Assembly: GCA_030682475.1 (NCBI GenBank)
Contig: JAUXOA010000052.1
Coordinates: forward strand, 1 to 35,377
Length of the DNA stretch: 35,377 bases
DNA from: Rhodoferax sp.
GTDB lineage: Bacteria > Pseudomonadota > Gammaproteobacteria > Burkholderiales > Burkholderiaceae_C
Reading direction: 5' to 3'
Shown: positions 1 to 8,577 of the stretch, piece after piece
Layout: the number at the start of each line of letters is the position of its first letter
How positions within the stretch are numbered: position 1 is the first letter of the stretch
Notes under the pieces: generated by a model
Seen by the model: the letters and a program-made list of their open reading frames with translations, nothing else
Told to the model about the DNA's origin: nothing
The model's database searches: none
Program-made: the position numbers and the translations under genes

Positions 1-141
1 CTTGACCTCCCCCTTGGTCTCACGTACCCATTTGCGTATCGTGTTGCGCGACAGATCCGTGGTTTTGGCTATCTCGTGCAGCGACTTGTTGCCGCGTGAA
101 TACAGCCGTTTGACTTTTCCCAACATTTCCATGGTGATCAC
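1..141 (-). CDS. istA: IS21-family transposase IstA, N-terminal 47 residues (partial)
   Basis: Reading the minus strand from a GTG at 141 gives 47 codons open to the window edge. A purine-rich AGGAG lies about 8 bases upstream; an internal ATG at 132 is the alternative start. The peptide has a helix-turn-helix of the IstA type: KRLYSRGNKSLHEIAKTT followed by DLSRNTIRKWVRE, the sequence-specific DNA-binding segment that contacts the terminal repeats. The DDE catalytic core would lie outside the window. IstA acts with the AAA+ helper IstB in cut-and-paste transposition. Identification rests on this short N-terminus plus the adjoining terminal repeats. Confidence 0.75.
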   Translation of the reverse strand, partial: MITMEMLGKVKRLYSRGNKSLHEIAKTTDLSRNTIRKWVRETKGEVK

Positions 142-247
142 ATTTTTTGCTCCTGCCTAAAAATCAGGCAGTGCCAGTAAAACACCTGGGTCAGTTTTGG
201 GTCAGCATAACCTCTATAAGTGGGTCAGTTTTCGGTCGGCGTCAACA
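1..247 (-). mobile_element. End of an IS21-family insertion sequence, truncated by the window edge
   Basis: The outer end is placed at 247, where the complementary strand begins TGTTGACGCCGACC, a TG-starting end usual for IS21 elements. Two near-identical 20-bp copies of TGGGTCAGTTTT-(G/C)GGTC-(A/G)GC lie at 187-206 and 221-240, 34 bp apart. Multiple terminal repeats of this kind, followed inward by the istA start, are the standard IS21 layout. The other end and the istB helper gene are outside the window, so completeness and target duplication cannot be judged. Confidence 0.8.
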
Positions 248-302
248 GCCATGTAATAAACAAAAATTGTACGGGATTTGGTGAGACAGGTCGAGACGAG
301 TG

Positions 303-326
303 TTTTGCCAAGTTTTATTGGCAAAA
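303..326. repeat. Perfect 9-bp inverted repeat in the gap between the IS end and the MFS gene
   Basis: Arms TTTTGCCAA (303-311) and TTGGCAAAA (318-326) are perfect complements around a 6-base spacer. It lies in the 248-546 stretch, which has no convincing gene. It could be an operator for the downstream exporter or a leftover end of another mobile element. Copies of GAGACAGG flank it at about 282 and 347. Confidence 0.5.
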
Positions 327-403
327 TATCGATTTTTGGATGAATCGAGACAGGTTGAAAGTTAGACGGAGACAGACGCCTGCTCCGCCAGTGGTATAAG
401 AGT

Positions 404-433
404 GGGGGAGAGTCTAAAAAAGACTCTACCCCC
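404..433. terminator. Strong stem-loop upstream of the MFS gene, possible terminator
   Basis: GGGGG-AGAGTCT (404-415) pairs with AGACTCT-A-CCCCC (421-433) around a five-A loop, giving 12 base pairs with one bulged A. There is no T-run after it on the plus strand (CCAAACAACC follows), and on the minus strand the following bases are also not a T-run, so a Rho-independent terminator is doubtful. An operator or mRNA leader structure is as likely. Nothing else codes between 248 and 546. Confidence 0.35.
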
Positions 434-546
434 CAAACAACCCTCCCAAGAATTGGGGTTTGAATGCGGCGGATTAATTCAATCCGTGGTCATCCGCTCA
501 CAAGCCACAGCATAGTCGAATGATCCAGGATCGACAATAGGCACTT

Positions 547-2187
547 ATGCCGTTCCCACCCCATCCGCACAAGGCTGCCGAAGCAGCCACTACAGAAGCT
601 TCCGACGCCAATTCCCTGTCTCCCCTGGCGCCCTTAACACGTCCGGTGTTCCGCATGCTGTGGGGTACTTGGCTGATTGCCAACATCTGCATGTGGATGA
701 ACGATGTCGCAGCCGCCTGGATGATGACCTCGTTGACCACCTCGCCGATCTGGGTGGCCCTGGTGCAGACTGCCGCCACCTTGCCGGTGTTCCTGCTCGG
801 TCTGCCCAGTGGGGCGCTGGCCGACATTCTGGACCGCCGGCGCTATTTCATCCTGACCCAGTTCTGGGTGGCTGCAGTGGCGCTGTTGCTGTGCCTGACC
901 ATCCTGTGGGGCGTGATGACCCCGCCGCTGCTGCTCGCGCTGACATTTGCCAATGGCATTGGGCTGGCGATGCGCTGGCCGGTGTTCTCGGCCATCGTGC
1001 CCGAGCTGGTGTCACGCACACAACTGCCGGCGGCCCTGGCGCTCAATGGCGTGGCGATGAATGCTTCGCGCATCATCGGCCCGCTCGTGGCCGGTGCCGT
1101 GATTGCCAGCGCAGGCAGTGCCTATGTCTTCGTGCTCAACGCCGTGCTGTCGGTGATCGCCGGCTTCATCATCATGCGCTGGCGGCGCGAACACAAGCCC
1201 AATCCGCTGGGGCGTGAGCGGCTGACCAGCGCCATGCGGGTGGGGATGCAGTTTGTGGCGCAGTCGGCCCGCCTGCGGGCTGTGCTGCTGCGCATTGCCT
1301 TGTTCTTTTTTCATTCCACCGCGCTGATGGCGCTGCTGCCGCTGGTGGCGCGTAATCTGCATGGCGGCGGCGCCGGCACCTACACGCTGCTGCTGGCTTC
1401 CATGGGCTCAGGCGCCATCGTTGCGGTGCTGTTTTTGCCACGGCTGCGCCAGGTCTTGCCGCGCGACACGTTGGTGACATCCGGCACCATGCTGCAAGCT
1501 GCGGCCACGGCCGTGATGGCGTTTGCGCCGAACAGCTATGTCGCCATGCCCGCGATGTTCCTCGGGGGCGTGGCGTGGATTTCGACCGCCAACTCCCTGA
1601 GCGTGTCGGCCCAACTGGCCTTGCCCGACTGGGTGCGGGCCCGGGGCATGTCGATATACCAGATGGCCATCATGGGCGCTAGCGCCCTGGGCGCAGCCTT
1701 GTGGGGGCAGGTAGCCACGCTCACCAGCGTGCAGGCCAGTCTGTGTGCCGCCGCCGTGTCGGGCGTGCTGACCATGCTGCTGGCCCAGCGCCTGGTGGTG
1801 GACCGCAGCATCGAGGAAGACCTGACACCCTCGCGTGAATTCAAGGTGCCGGTGGCCGCAGCACCGCCTGAAACCGGCCATGTGCTGGTCACGATCGAGT
1901 ACCGCATCGACCCGGCGCAGGGCGACGATTTCAGCGCCCTGATGCAAGAAAGCCGACGCAGCCGTTTGCGCCAGGGCGCACTCAAGTGGGAGCTGGTGCG
2001 CGACATTGGCGACCCGGGGCGCTACATCGAACACATCACCGACGAATCCTGGACCGACCACCTGCGCCGCTTCGACCGGGTGACGGCCGACGATGTCGCC
2101 CTGCGCGAGCGTAAGCTGGCGTTTCACAGGGGCGACGTCCCGCCGGTGGTGACCCGCTATGTGATCGAGAGCACGATCCGAACCTGA
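547..2187 (+). CDS. MFS_3-family (EntS-like) transporter with C-terminal ferredoxin-like domain
   Basis: This 546-residue protein belongs to the major facilitator group that includes the enterobactin exporter EntS (Pfam MFS_3). After a hydrophilic N-terminus (about 1-30) come alternating hydrophobic segments to about residue 420. The loop between helices 2 and 3 has GALADILDRRRYF, the usual MFS G-x-x-x-D-R-x-x-R signature. The remaining ~110 residues (from GHVLVTIEYRID) are soluble and resemble the antibiotic-biosynthesis-monooxygenase/NIPSNAP-like fold often attached to this family. The natural substrate cannot be told from sequence; small-molecule efflux at the inner membrane is the family expectation. 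No siderophore genes are adjacent. It converges with the SPFH gene, 24 bp between stops. Confidence 0.82.
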   Translation: MPFPPHPHKAAEAATTEASDANSLSPLAPLTRPVFRMLWGTWLIANICMWMNDVAAAWMMTSLTTSPIWVALVQTAATLPVFLLGLPSGALADILDRRRYFILTQFWVAAVALLLCLTILWGVMTPPLLLALTFANGIGLAMRWPVFSAIVPELVSRTQLPAALALNGVAMNASRIIGPLVAGAVIASAGSAYVFVLNAVLSVIAGFIIMRWRREHKPNPLGRERLTSAMRVGMQFVAQSARLRAVLLRIALFFFHSTALMALLPLVARNLHGGGAGTYTLLLASMGSGAIVAVLFLPRLRQVLPRDTLVTSGTMLQAAATAVMAFAPNSYVAMPAMFLGGVAWISTANSLSVSAQLALPDWVRARGMSIYQMAIMGASALGAALWGQVATLTSVQASLCAAAVSGVLTMLLAQRLVVDRSIEEDLTPSREFKVPVAAAPPETGHVLVTIEYRIDPAQGDDFSALMQESRRSRLRQGALKWELVRDIGDPGRYIEHITDESWTDHLRRFDRVTADDVALRERKLAFHRGDVPPVVTRYVIESTIRT

Positions 2188-2211
2188 TGCAGGGCGCCAG
2201 CCCGGAGGCCG

Positions 2212-3123
2212 CTACGCCCGCTGTGTTTGCACCATTTTCATGGCCGATGAAATCAGCGCTGACACTTCGGTCATGTTGCTCGGCACGATGAGGGTGGTGG
2301 TGGCATCGGCTGCCACTCTGGAATAAGCGTCTACCGCTTTTTCGGCCACCTTGAGTTGTACAGCCTCAGCGCCGCCGGGCTGGCGAATGGCCGCTGCAAT
2401 ACGTTCAATAGCGCCGGCGGTCGCTTCAGCGACGGCGATGATGGCCTGGGCGTCACCCTGGGCTTTGTTGATCACCGCCTGCTTCTCGCCCTCAGAGCGC
2501 GCAATGAAGGCCTCACGTTCACCGGTGGCAATGTTGATCTGCTCCTGGCGACGGCCTTCGGACGCAGCAATCAGCGCGCGCTTTTCACGCTCTGCCGTAA
2601 TTTGCTGTTGCATGGCGTGCAATATTTCTTTGGGCGGCGTCAGATCCTTGATCTCATAGCGCAGTACTTTGACGCCCCAGTTCAGGGCCGCTTCGTCAAT
2701 CGCCTGCACCACTTGGGCGTTGATGATGTCGCGCTCTTCAAAGGTTTTGTCCAGCTCCAGCTTGCCAATGACAGAGCGCAACGAGGTTTGCGCCAGTTGC
2801 GAGATGGCGATGATGTAGTTGCTTGAGCCGTAACTGGCGCGCATGGCATCGGTCACCTGAAAATACAGGATGCCGTCCACCTGCAACTGGGTGTTGTCAC
2901 GCGTGATGCAGACCTGGCTGGGAATGTCCAGCGGAACTTCCTTGAGCAGGTGCTTGTAGGCCACCTTGTCGACAAAAGGCAGCAACAAGTTCAATCCCGG
3001 GGTCAGGGTGCCGTTGTATTTTCCGAGCCGCTCGACGACCCAGGCGTGCTGCTGAGGCACCACTTTGACCGACTGCGTGATGAATATCGCTGCGATTACG
3101 AACAGGATGATTGCAATTTCCAT
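2212..3123 (-). CDS. SPFH/Band 7 (stomatin-like, QmcA-type) membrane protein
   Basis: The 303-residue protein opens with one membrane anchor (about 3-18, IAIILFVIAAIFI), followed directly by an SPFH domain (VVPQQHAWVVERLGKYN through about residue 180). A long Ala/Glu-rich coiled coil follows (about 180-240, with AEREKRALIAASEGRRQ and repeated GEREAF/GEKQAV heptads), then an oligomerisation tail. This is the QmcA/stomatin architecture. Such proteins form large inner-membrane assemblies that organise lipid domains and restrain proteases. GGAG lies 6 bases before the ATG. It is 39 bp downstream of the NfeD gene on the same strand; SPFH-NfeD pairing is a classical conserved operon. High confidence in family, low in exact role. 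Confidence 0.9.
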   Translation of the reverse strand: MEIAIILFVIAAIFITQSVKVVPQQHAWVVERLGKYNGTLTPGLNLLLPFVDKVAYKHLLKEVPLDIPSQVCITRDNTQLQVDGILYFQVTDAMRASYGSSNYIIAISQLAQTSLRSVIGKLELDKTFEERDIINAQVVQAIDEAALNWGVKVLRYEIKDLTPPKEILHAMQQQITAEREKRALIAASEGRRQEQINIATGEREAFIARSEGEKQAVINKAQGDAQAIIAVAEATAGAIERIAAAIRQPGGAEAVQLKVAEKAVDAYSRVAADATTTLIVPSNMTEVSALISSAMKMVQTQRA

Positions 3124-3162
3124 TTAATTCTCCAATTAATCTAGGGTCTATCTCGAACACTT

Positions 3163-3585
3163 TCACACTTTCTTGACGACCAGCCGGTTGCCAACCACCT
3201 CCGCAATGCGGTAGCTACCAGGTGATGGCGTGGCGCCAGGAATGAGTGACACGCCCCATTTGGCACCGCGGTACTTCACGGAGCTGGTGCCGTCCGGACT
3301 CCAGTCATCGACATGGACGATCTCCCCGACATCCAGATTGACATCGTGGTTGGCACTGGCGGGGACGGAAGGTGTTTTTTGCTTGTAGCCGCGCCAGGCG
3401 ACGATAGAACCACCGCCAACGACGGCCGCCACCACCAACTGCACAGTGGCTGTGGCTCCGGCATGGGCAGCGATGGCGGCGGCGACCAGCCCGATCGACA
3501 GCAGAAGCAAATAAAACGTCCCAGTCAACAATTCGACTGCGACAAAAGCACCCGCCAGCAGCCACCAGATCGTTGATTCAGTCAT
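3163..3585 (-). CDS. NfeD-like membrane protein, partner of the SPFH protein
   Basis: The 140-residue start chosen at 3585 (MTESTIWWLL) has AGGGG a few bases upstream; a longer in-frame ATG at 3717 would overlap the divergent decarboxylase start and encodes a charged, unconserved stretch. The protein has closely spaced hydrophobic segments (about 5-25, 28-45 and 48-65) followed by a soluble C-terminal ~75 residues containing DVGEIVHVDDW and YRGAKWGVSL, consistent with the OB-fold of short NfeD/YbbL proteins. NfeD proteins of this size lack the serine-protease domain of long NfeD. It precedes the SPFH gene and probably assembles with it in the inner membrane. Confidence 0.85.
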   Translation of the reverse strand: MTESTIWWLLAGAFVAVELLTGTFYLLLLSIGLVAAAIAAHAGATATVQLVVAAVVGGGSIVAWRGYKQKTPSVPASANHDVNLDVGEIVHVDDWSPDGTSSVKYRGAKWGVSLIPGATPSPGSYRIAEVVGNRLVVKKV

Positions 3586-3716
3586 ATTGCCCCTAATTTT
3601 GTTGCTATCGCCGCATTTTGGGGCAAAAGACAGGACGCGCAAGGGAAGAGACCTTAATAAGTCCTTACACTTCGCGCCTGTTTCACATTTTTTTTCGTGC
3701 GTCGCTGGAGCTCTCA

Positions 3717-6005
3717 ATGAAATTTCGCTTTCCCATTGTCATCATCGACGAAGATTTCCGCTCTGAAAATACCTCTGGTCTGGGTATTCGGGCGCTGGCG
3801 CAGGCGATTGAATCCGAAGGATTCGAAGTACTTGGCGTCACCAGTTATGGCGATCTGAGCCAATTCGCCCAGCAACAAAGCCGCGCCAGCGCATTTATCC
3901 TGTCGATTGACGACGAGGAGTTCACACCTGGCCCTGATCTGGACCCGGTGATCGTGAACCTGCGCCATTTCATTGAAGAAGTGCGCCGCAAAAATCTGGA
4001 TGTGCCGATCTATGTCTATGGCGAGACCAAAACCTCGCGTCATATTCCCAATGACATTCTGCGTGAACTGCATGGTTTCATTCACATGTTTGAAGACACG
4101 CCCGAGTTCGTCGCGCGGCACATCATTCGTGAAGCCAAGAGCTACCTGGAGGGCGTGCAACCACCCTTCTTCAAGGCTTTGCTGGACTACGCGGAAGATG
4201 GGTCGTACTCCTGGCACTGCCCGGGGCACTCCGGCGGCGTCGCCTTTCTGAAAAGCCCGGTGGGGCAGATGTACCACCAGTTCTATGGCGAGAACATGCT
4301 GCGCGCGGACGTCTGCAACGCGGTGGAAGAGCTCGGTCAATTGCTGGACCACGATGGCGCCATCGGCAAGAGCGAGCGCAATGCCGCCCGCATTTTCAAT
4401 GCTGACCACTGCTTCTTTGTGACCAATGGCACCAGCACCAGCAACAAGATGGTGTGGCACCACACGGTCGCGCCCAACGACGTGGTGGTGGTTGACCGCA
4501 ATTGCCACGTGTCGATCCTGCACGCGATCATCATGACCGGGGCGATTCCCGTATTTTTGAAGCCCACGCGCAATCACTTCGGCATCATCGGGCCGATCCC
4601 GAAGAGCGAGTTTGAACCCGCCGCCATCAAAGCCAAGATCAAGGCCAACCCCTTGATTCGGGATCACCTGGCAGGCGTGGATATCAACAAAATCAAGCCC
4701 CGTGTGCTGACCCTGACCCAGTCAACCTATGACGGCGTGCTGTACAACACCGAAACCGTTAAAAACATGCTCGACGGCTATGTAGAGAACATCCACTTTG
4801 ATGAAGCCTGGTTGCCGCACGCGGCGTTTCACCCGTTTTACGGCACCTACCATGCCATGGGCAAAAAGCGTACGCGACCCCAACACGCCATGGTGTACGC
4901 CACCCAGTCGATCCACAAACTGCTGGCCGGTATCAGCCAGGCCAGCCATGTACTGGTGCAGGATTCGCAAACCGTCAAGCTCGACAAGCACCTCTTCAAC
5001 GAGGCCTATCTGATGCACACCAGCACCAGCCCGCAGTACAGCATCATTGCCAGTTGTGATGTGGCGGCGGCCATGATGGAGCCCCCCGGTGGCACCGCCC
5101 TGGTGGAAGAAAGCATTGCCGAAGCGCTGGACTTTCGCCGCGCCATGCGCAAAGTCGATGAGGAGTACGGCGACGACTGGTGGTTCAAGGTCTGGGGCCC
5201 CGACAAGCTGGTGGACGAGGGTATTGGCCGCGCTGACAACTGGATCATCAAAGGTGAATCCGCCAACGCCAAGGCGGGTGTGAACTGGCATGGTTTCGGC
5301 AAGATGGCGACCGGCTTCAATATGCTGGACCCGATCAAGTCCACCATTGTGACGCCCGGCATGGACTTGAGCGGCAAGTTCGCCAAGACCGGCATTCCGG
5401 CCAGCATCGTGACCAAGTTCCTGGCCGAGCATGGGGTGGTGGTTGAAAAAACAGGGCTCTACAGCTTTTTCATCATGTTCACCATCGGCATCACCAAGGG
5501 CCGCTGGAACAGCATGCTGACCGCCTTGCAGCAGTTCAAGGACGACTACGCCAAGAACCAGCCGATGTGGCGAATCCTGCCGGAGTTTTGTCAGAAGTAC
5601 CCCAAATACGAAGAAATGGGATTGGCGGACCTGTGCCAGCACGTGCACCAGCTTTACGCCAAATACGATATTGCGCGCCTGACCACGGACATGTACCTGA
5701 GCGACCTGGCGCCTGCCATGAAGCCCAGTGATGCCTATGCCCACATCGCGCTGCGCAAAACCGAACGCGTCGAGATTGACCACCTGGAAGGTCGCGTCAC
5801 AGTCGGACTGGTGACGCCTTACCCGCCCGGCATTCCCTTGTTGATTCCGGGCGAGGTGTTCAACAAAAAGATTGTGGATTACCTCAAATTCTCCCGTGAG
5901 TTCAACGCCCAGTGCCCGGGTTTCGAGACCGACATCCACGGACTGGTGGAAGAAGAGGGCACCGACGGGCTGGTCCACTACTACGCGGACTGCGTCAGAG
6001 TTTGA
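3717..6005 (+). CDS. PLP-dependent arginine/lysine/ornithine decarboxylase (fold type I)
   Basis: This 762-residue enzyme decarboxylates a basic amino acid to a polyamine precursor (agmatine, cadaverine or putrescine). Residues 1 to about 135 form the response-regulator-like wing domain (FPIVIIDEDF...). The PLP core contains HFDEAW (Asp362) and the Schiff-base lysine in SIHKLLAG (Lys401). The C-terminal domain runs to the end. Length is closest to the E. coli acid-inducible arginine decarboxylase AdiA (about 756) rather than LdcI or SpeC/F, but substrate is not settled by length. The start is ATG 3717 with GGAG seven bases upstream; the reading frame extends to 3618 without a conserved sequence. 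It diverges from the NfeD gene over 131 bp. No antiporter gene is adjacent, so a role in acid resistance is not supported over polyamine synthesis. Confidence 0.88.
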   Translation: MKFRFPIVIIDEDFRSENTSGLGIRALAQAIESEGFEVLGVTSYGDLSQFAQQQSRASAFILSIDDEEFTPGPDLDPVIVNLRHFIEEVRRKNLDVPIYVYGETKTSRHIPNDILRELHGFIHMFEDTPEFVARHIIREAKSYLEGVQPPFFKALLDYAEDGSYSWHCPGHSGGVAFLKSPVGQMYHQFYGENMLRADVCNAVEELGQLLDHDGAIGKSERNAARIFNADHCFFVTNGTSTSNKMVWHHTVAPNDVVVVDRNCHVSILHAIIMTGAIPVFLKPTRNHFGIIGPIPKSEFEPAAIKAKIKANPLIRDHLAGVDINKIKPRVLTLTQSTYDGVLYNTETVKNMLDGYVENIHFDEAWLPHAAFHPFYGTYHAMGKKRTRPQHAMVYATQSIHKLLAGISQASHVLVQDSQTVKLDKHLFNEAYLMHTSTSPQYSIIASCDVAAAMMEPPGGTALVEESIAEALDFRRAMRKVDEEYGDDWWFKVWGPDKLVDEGIGRADNWIIKGESANAKAGVNWHGFGKMATGFNMLDPIKSTIVTPGMDLSGKFAKTGIPASIVTKFLAEHGVVVEKTGLYSFFIMFTIGITKGRWNSMLTALQQFKDDYAKNQPMWRILPEFCQKYPKYEEMGLADLCQHVHQLYAKYDIARLTTDMYLSDLAPAMKPSDAYAHIALRKTERVEIDHLEGRVTVGLVTPYPPGIPLLIPGEVFNKKIVDYLKFSREFNAQCPGFETDIHGLVEEEGTDGLVHYYADCVRV

Positions 6006-6029
6006 CCCACTCTGCTATTTTCTTCAGGA

Positions 6030-6818
6030 TTACGGCGATTCCACCACCGCCACAGCGGTCTGGCTGACACCGCAGTCCACATAGGTAATCTGGCCCGTCA
6101 TGCCGGACGCCAGATCGCTCAACAAGAACGCCGCGACATTGCCAACCTCTTCAATCGTCACGTTGCGTTTAAGCGGCGAAGCGCTGGCTGAAATGGCCAG
6201 CAGTCGGCTGAAATCCTTGATGCCGCTGGCGGCCAGGGTCTTGATGGCACCGGCGCTCAGGCCGTTGACACGCATCCCCCTGGGACCGATGGCGTCTGCC
6301 AGGTAACGCACCGAAGATTCCAGTGATGCCTTGGCCAGCCCCATGGTGTTGTAGCTCGGCACGACACGCACGCCACCCAGGTAGGTCAGCGTGAGCAGGG
6401 ATGCCTTGTCATTGAGGTAGGGCAGGGCCGCCTTGGCCATGGCGGGAAAGCTGTAGGCGCTGATGTCATGGGCGATTCTGAAGTTTTCGCGTGTCAGGCC
6501 GTCCAGGAAGTTGCCGGCAATGGCTTCGCGTGGCGCGTAACCAATACTATGAACAAAGCCATCGAAGGTGGGCCAGTGCTTTGATAAATCCGTGAACAGC
6601 GCCTCAATCTGCGCGTCGTCTCCGACGTCGCAATCAAATATCAGCGAGGAGCCGAAATCGGCCGCGAATTCGGTGATGCGCTCCTTGAAACGCTCTCCCA
6701 CGTAGCTGAAAGCCAACTCGGCACCTTGGCTATTGCATGCCTGCGCAATGCCATAAGCAATGGAGCGCTTGGACAAAACACCAGTTATCAGTAATTTTTT
6801 TCCGGTCAGGAATCCCAT
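6030..6818 (-). CDS. fabI: Enoyl-[acyl-carrier-protein] reductase (NADH)
   Basis: FabI catalyses the last reduction of each fatty acid elongation cycle, trans-2-enoyl-ACP to acyl-ACP, with NADH. The protein is 262 residues, the same as E. coli FabI. Catalytic Tyr146, Tyr156 and Lys163 fall at the E. coli numbering (TYLGGVRVVPSYNTMGLAK). The cofactor region ITGVLSKRSIAYGIAQ and the SIGYAP loop match the divergent SDR pattern (Gly-x5-Ser-x-Ala) typical of FabI rather than FabG. It lies downstream of yejF on the same strand with a 166-bp gap, which contains a plausible promoter of its own. The gene converges with the decarboxylase gene, 24 bp apart. It is the triclosan/isoniazid-type target family. 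Confidence 0.96.
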   Translation of the reverse strand: MGFLTGKKLLITGVLSKRSIAYGIAQACNSQGAELAFSYVGERFKERITEFAADFGSSLIFDCDVGDDAQIEALFTDLSKHWPTFDGFVHSIGYAPREAIAGNFLDGLTRENFRIAHDISAYSFPAMAKAALPYLNDKASLLTLTYLGGVRVVPSYNTMGLAKASLESSVRYLADAIGPRGMRVNGLSAGAIKTLAASGIKDFSRLLAISASASPLKRNVTIEEVGNVAAFLLSDLASGMTGQITYVDCGVSQTAVAVVESP

Positions 6819-6845
6819 GCCTTCTTTACTCCATGTAGGTCGTTC

Positions 6846-6873
6846 TATTTTGCCCGATGGGCCGGTTCCTCAA
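6846..6873 (-). promoter_or_regulatory. Candidate sigma-70 promoter for fabI
   Basis: On the minus strand TTGAGG (6873-6868) and AAAATA (6851-6846) are separated by 16 bases, about 28 bases before the fabI ATG. The -35 matches consensus at four of six positions and the -10 at four. Read by eye only. Confidence 0.3.
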
Positions 6874-6984
6874 ACTGTCGTCGTCAGCGCTCGTTCAAGA
6901 ACTCTTTTTGCAGGCAGATTGTCGCATGCACATTCCTGCGCGCTGGTTCTTGGGCACCTATTTACCCGGCGCACCGGCGTCCTC

Positions 6985-8577
6985 TCAGGTCAAATGGGCA
7001 GCCGCTAACAGAGACTGAGTGTAGGGCTGTTGCGGTGCGTCAAACAAGGCCTGCGCCTCGCCTTCCTCAATCACCGCACCGTCCTTCATCACCAGAACCC
7101 GGTGCGACATGGCCCGCACCAGCGCCAGATCATGGCTGACAAAAACGTAGCTCAGTCCGTACCGGACTTGCAACTCGGCGAGCAGTGCCAGCACTTGCTG
7201 CTGCACTGAAACATCAAGTGCCGAAGTCGGCTCATCGAGTACCAGTACTTCGGGACGCAACACCACGGCGCGGGCGATCGCGATGCGTTGCCGCTGCCCA
7301 CCTGAAAACTCATGGGGGTAACGCTGCAGCACGTTGCTCACGCCGTGTCCATCACTCAGACCTACTTCGTCCAACATTTGCAGCACCAGAGCTTCGCGCT
7401 CCGTCGGGGCCAGCTCGGGCCGATGCAGTGCCAGACCTTCGCCCACAATTTGCCCAACGGTCATGCGCGGGTTGAGGGACGCAAAGGGGTCCTGGAACAC
7501 GACTTGCATGCGACGACGCATCGCCCGTAGCGTGCGCCGTTGTGCGTTGTCGATGCGTTGGCCGTTCAACTCAATCTGCCCTGTGGCCAACGGCTGCAGC
7601 GCCAGCAGCGCCATGCCCAGCGTTGTTTTGCCGGAGCCAGATTCACCGACAATGCCCAGTGTCTCGCCTCGTCTCAAGCTCAGGGTAACGCCGCGAACGG
7701 CGTCAAAGTGGCGCTTGCCGAACCAACCCAGTCTGCTGGTGAATGTGACGCCGACATCGCGTCCCTGGACCAGTAGGGGCGCGTCAACGGCCACCGGCTG
7801 GACCACCCGTTGCGGGCGGCTGGCCAGTAGCTTGCGCGTGTAAGCATGCTGCGGATTGGAAAAAACCGCTTCGGTCGGCCCCATCTCAAGCAGTTTGCCG
7901 CGCTCCATGACGCCGACACGGTGGGTAAAGCGGCGTACCAGATTGAGATCATGGGTGATGAACAACAGGGCCATCCCCATTTCACGCTGCAGGTCATCAA
8001 GCAGTTCAAGAATCTGCGCCTGAATCGTCACGTCCAGGGCCGTGGTGGGCTCGTCGGCAATCAGCAGCTTGGGCTTGCAGGCCAGTGCCATGGCGATCAT
8101 TGCGCGCTGGCGTTGTCCGCCCGATAGCTCATGGGGGAAGGCATCAACGCGCCGCTCGGGTTCGGCGATGCCGGTTTTTGCCAGCAACTCGATGGCCCGA
8201 GCGCGGGCCGCGTTCGGGCGCAAGGCCTCATGCAGTTCCAGTACTTCACCAATTTGGTTGCCCACTGTGTACAGCGGGTTAAGTGCGGTCATCGGCTCCT
8301 GAAAAATCATGCTGATTTCGGCACCGCGCACGCCGCGCATGGCACGCTCGCTCAGGTCACACAGGTTCGCAGCGTTGAAGCGGATGGCCCCAGTAGTGCT
8401 TGCGCTGTCCACCAGCCGCAAGATCGACAGCGCCGTGATCGATTTACCGGAACCAGATTCGCCGACCAGGCCGAACTTTTCGCCGGGTGCAATCGAAAAT
8501 GAAACCTTGTCGACAACCAATGAATTGCCAAACCGCACACTCAGGTCATCAACTTCAAGGAGATTGGTGGTCGTCAT
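6985..8577 (-). CDS. yejF: Peptide ABC transporter, double ATP-binding subunit (YejF-type)
   Basis: A 530-residue fusion of two ABC ATPase domains that powers the YejBE channel. The first cassette (about 6-260) has Walker A GESGSGKS, signature LSGGQRQR and Walker B KLLIADEPTTALD. The second (about 275-530) has GESGSGKT, FSGGQRQR and VLVLDEPTSALD. Each is followed by the oligopeptide-transporter C-terminal extension (PQHAYTRKLL, PQQPYTQSLL). Both sites look catalytically intact. The ATG overlaps the yejE stop by four bases (ATGA), implying translational coupling. Members import microcin C-like and other peptides in E. coli; the physiological substrate here is unknown. Confidence 0.93.
   Translation of the reverse strand: MTTTNLLEVDDLSVRFGNSLVVDKVSFSIAPGEKFGLVGESGSGKSITALSILRLVDSASTTGAIRFNAANLCDLSERAMRGVRGAEISMIFQEPMTALNPLYTVGNQIGEVLELHEALRPNAARARAIELLAKTGIAEPERRVDAFPHELSGGQRQRAMIAMALACKPKLLIADEPTTALDVTIQAQILELLDDLQREMGMALLFITHDLNLVRRFTHRVGVMERGKLLEMGPTEAVFSNPQHAYTRKLLASRPQRVVQPVAVDAPLLVQGRDVGVTFTSRLGWFGKRHFDAVRGVTLSLRRGETLGIVGESGSGKTTLGMALLALQPLATGQIELNGQRIDNAQRRTLRAMRRRMQVVFQDPFASLNPRMTVGQIVGEGLALHRPELAPTEREALVLQMLDEVGLSDGHGVSNVLQRYPHEFSGGQRQRIAIARAVVLRPEVLVLDEPTSALDVSVQQQVLALLAELQVRYGLSYVFVSHDLALVRAMSHRVLVMKDGAVIEEGEAQALFDAPQQPYTQSLLAAAHLT

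Noticed and set aside
248..546. A tRNA or small gene in the gap after the IS end
   Set aside because: No cloverleaf or T-loop sequence was found, and the only frame crossing it is antisense to the MFS gene start.
3618..3716. N-terminal extension of the decarboxylase
   Set aside because: Not similar to the family, no ribosome site, and it reads through the divergent promoter region; ATG 3717 has GGAG.
4722..5978. 418-codon minus-strand frame opposite the decarboxylase
   Set aside because: Antisense shadow; the plus-strand frame contains the PLP lysine and conserved core.
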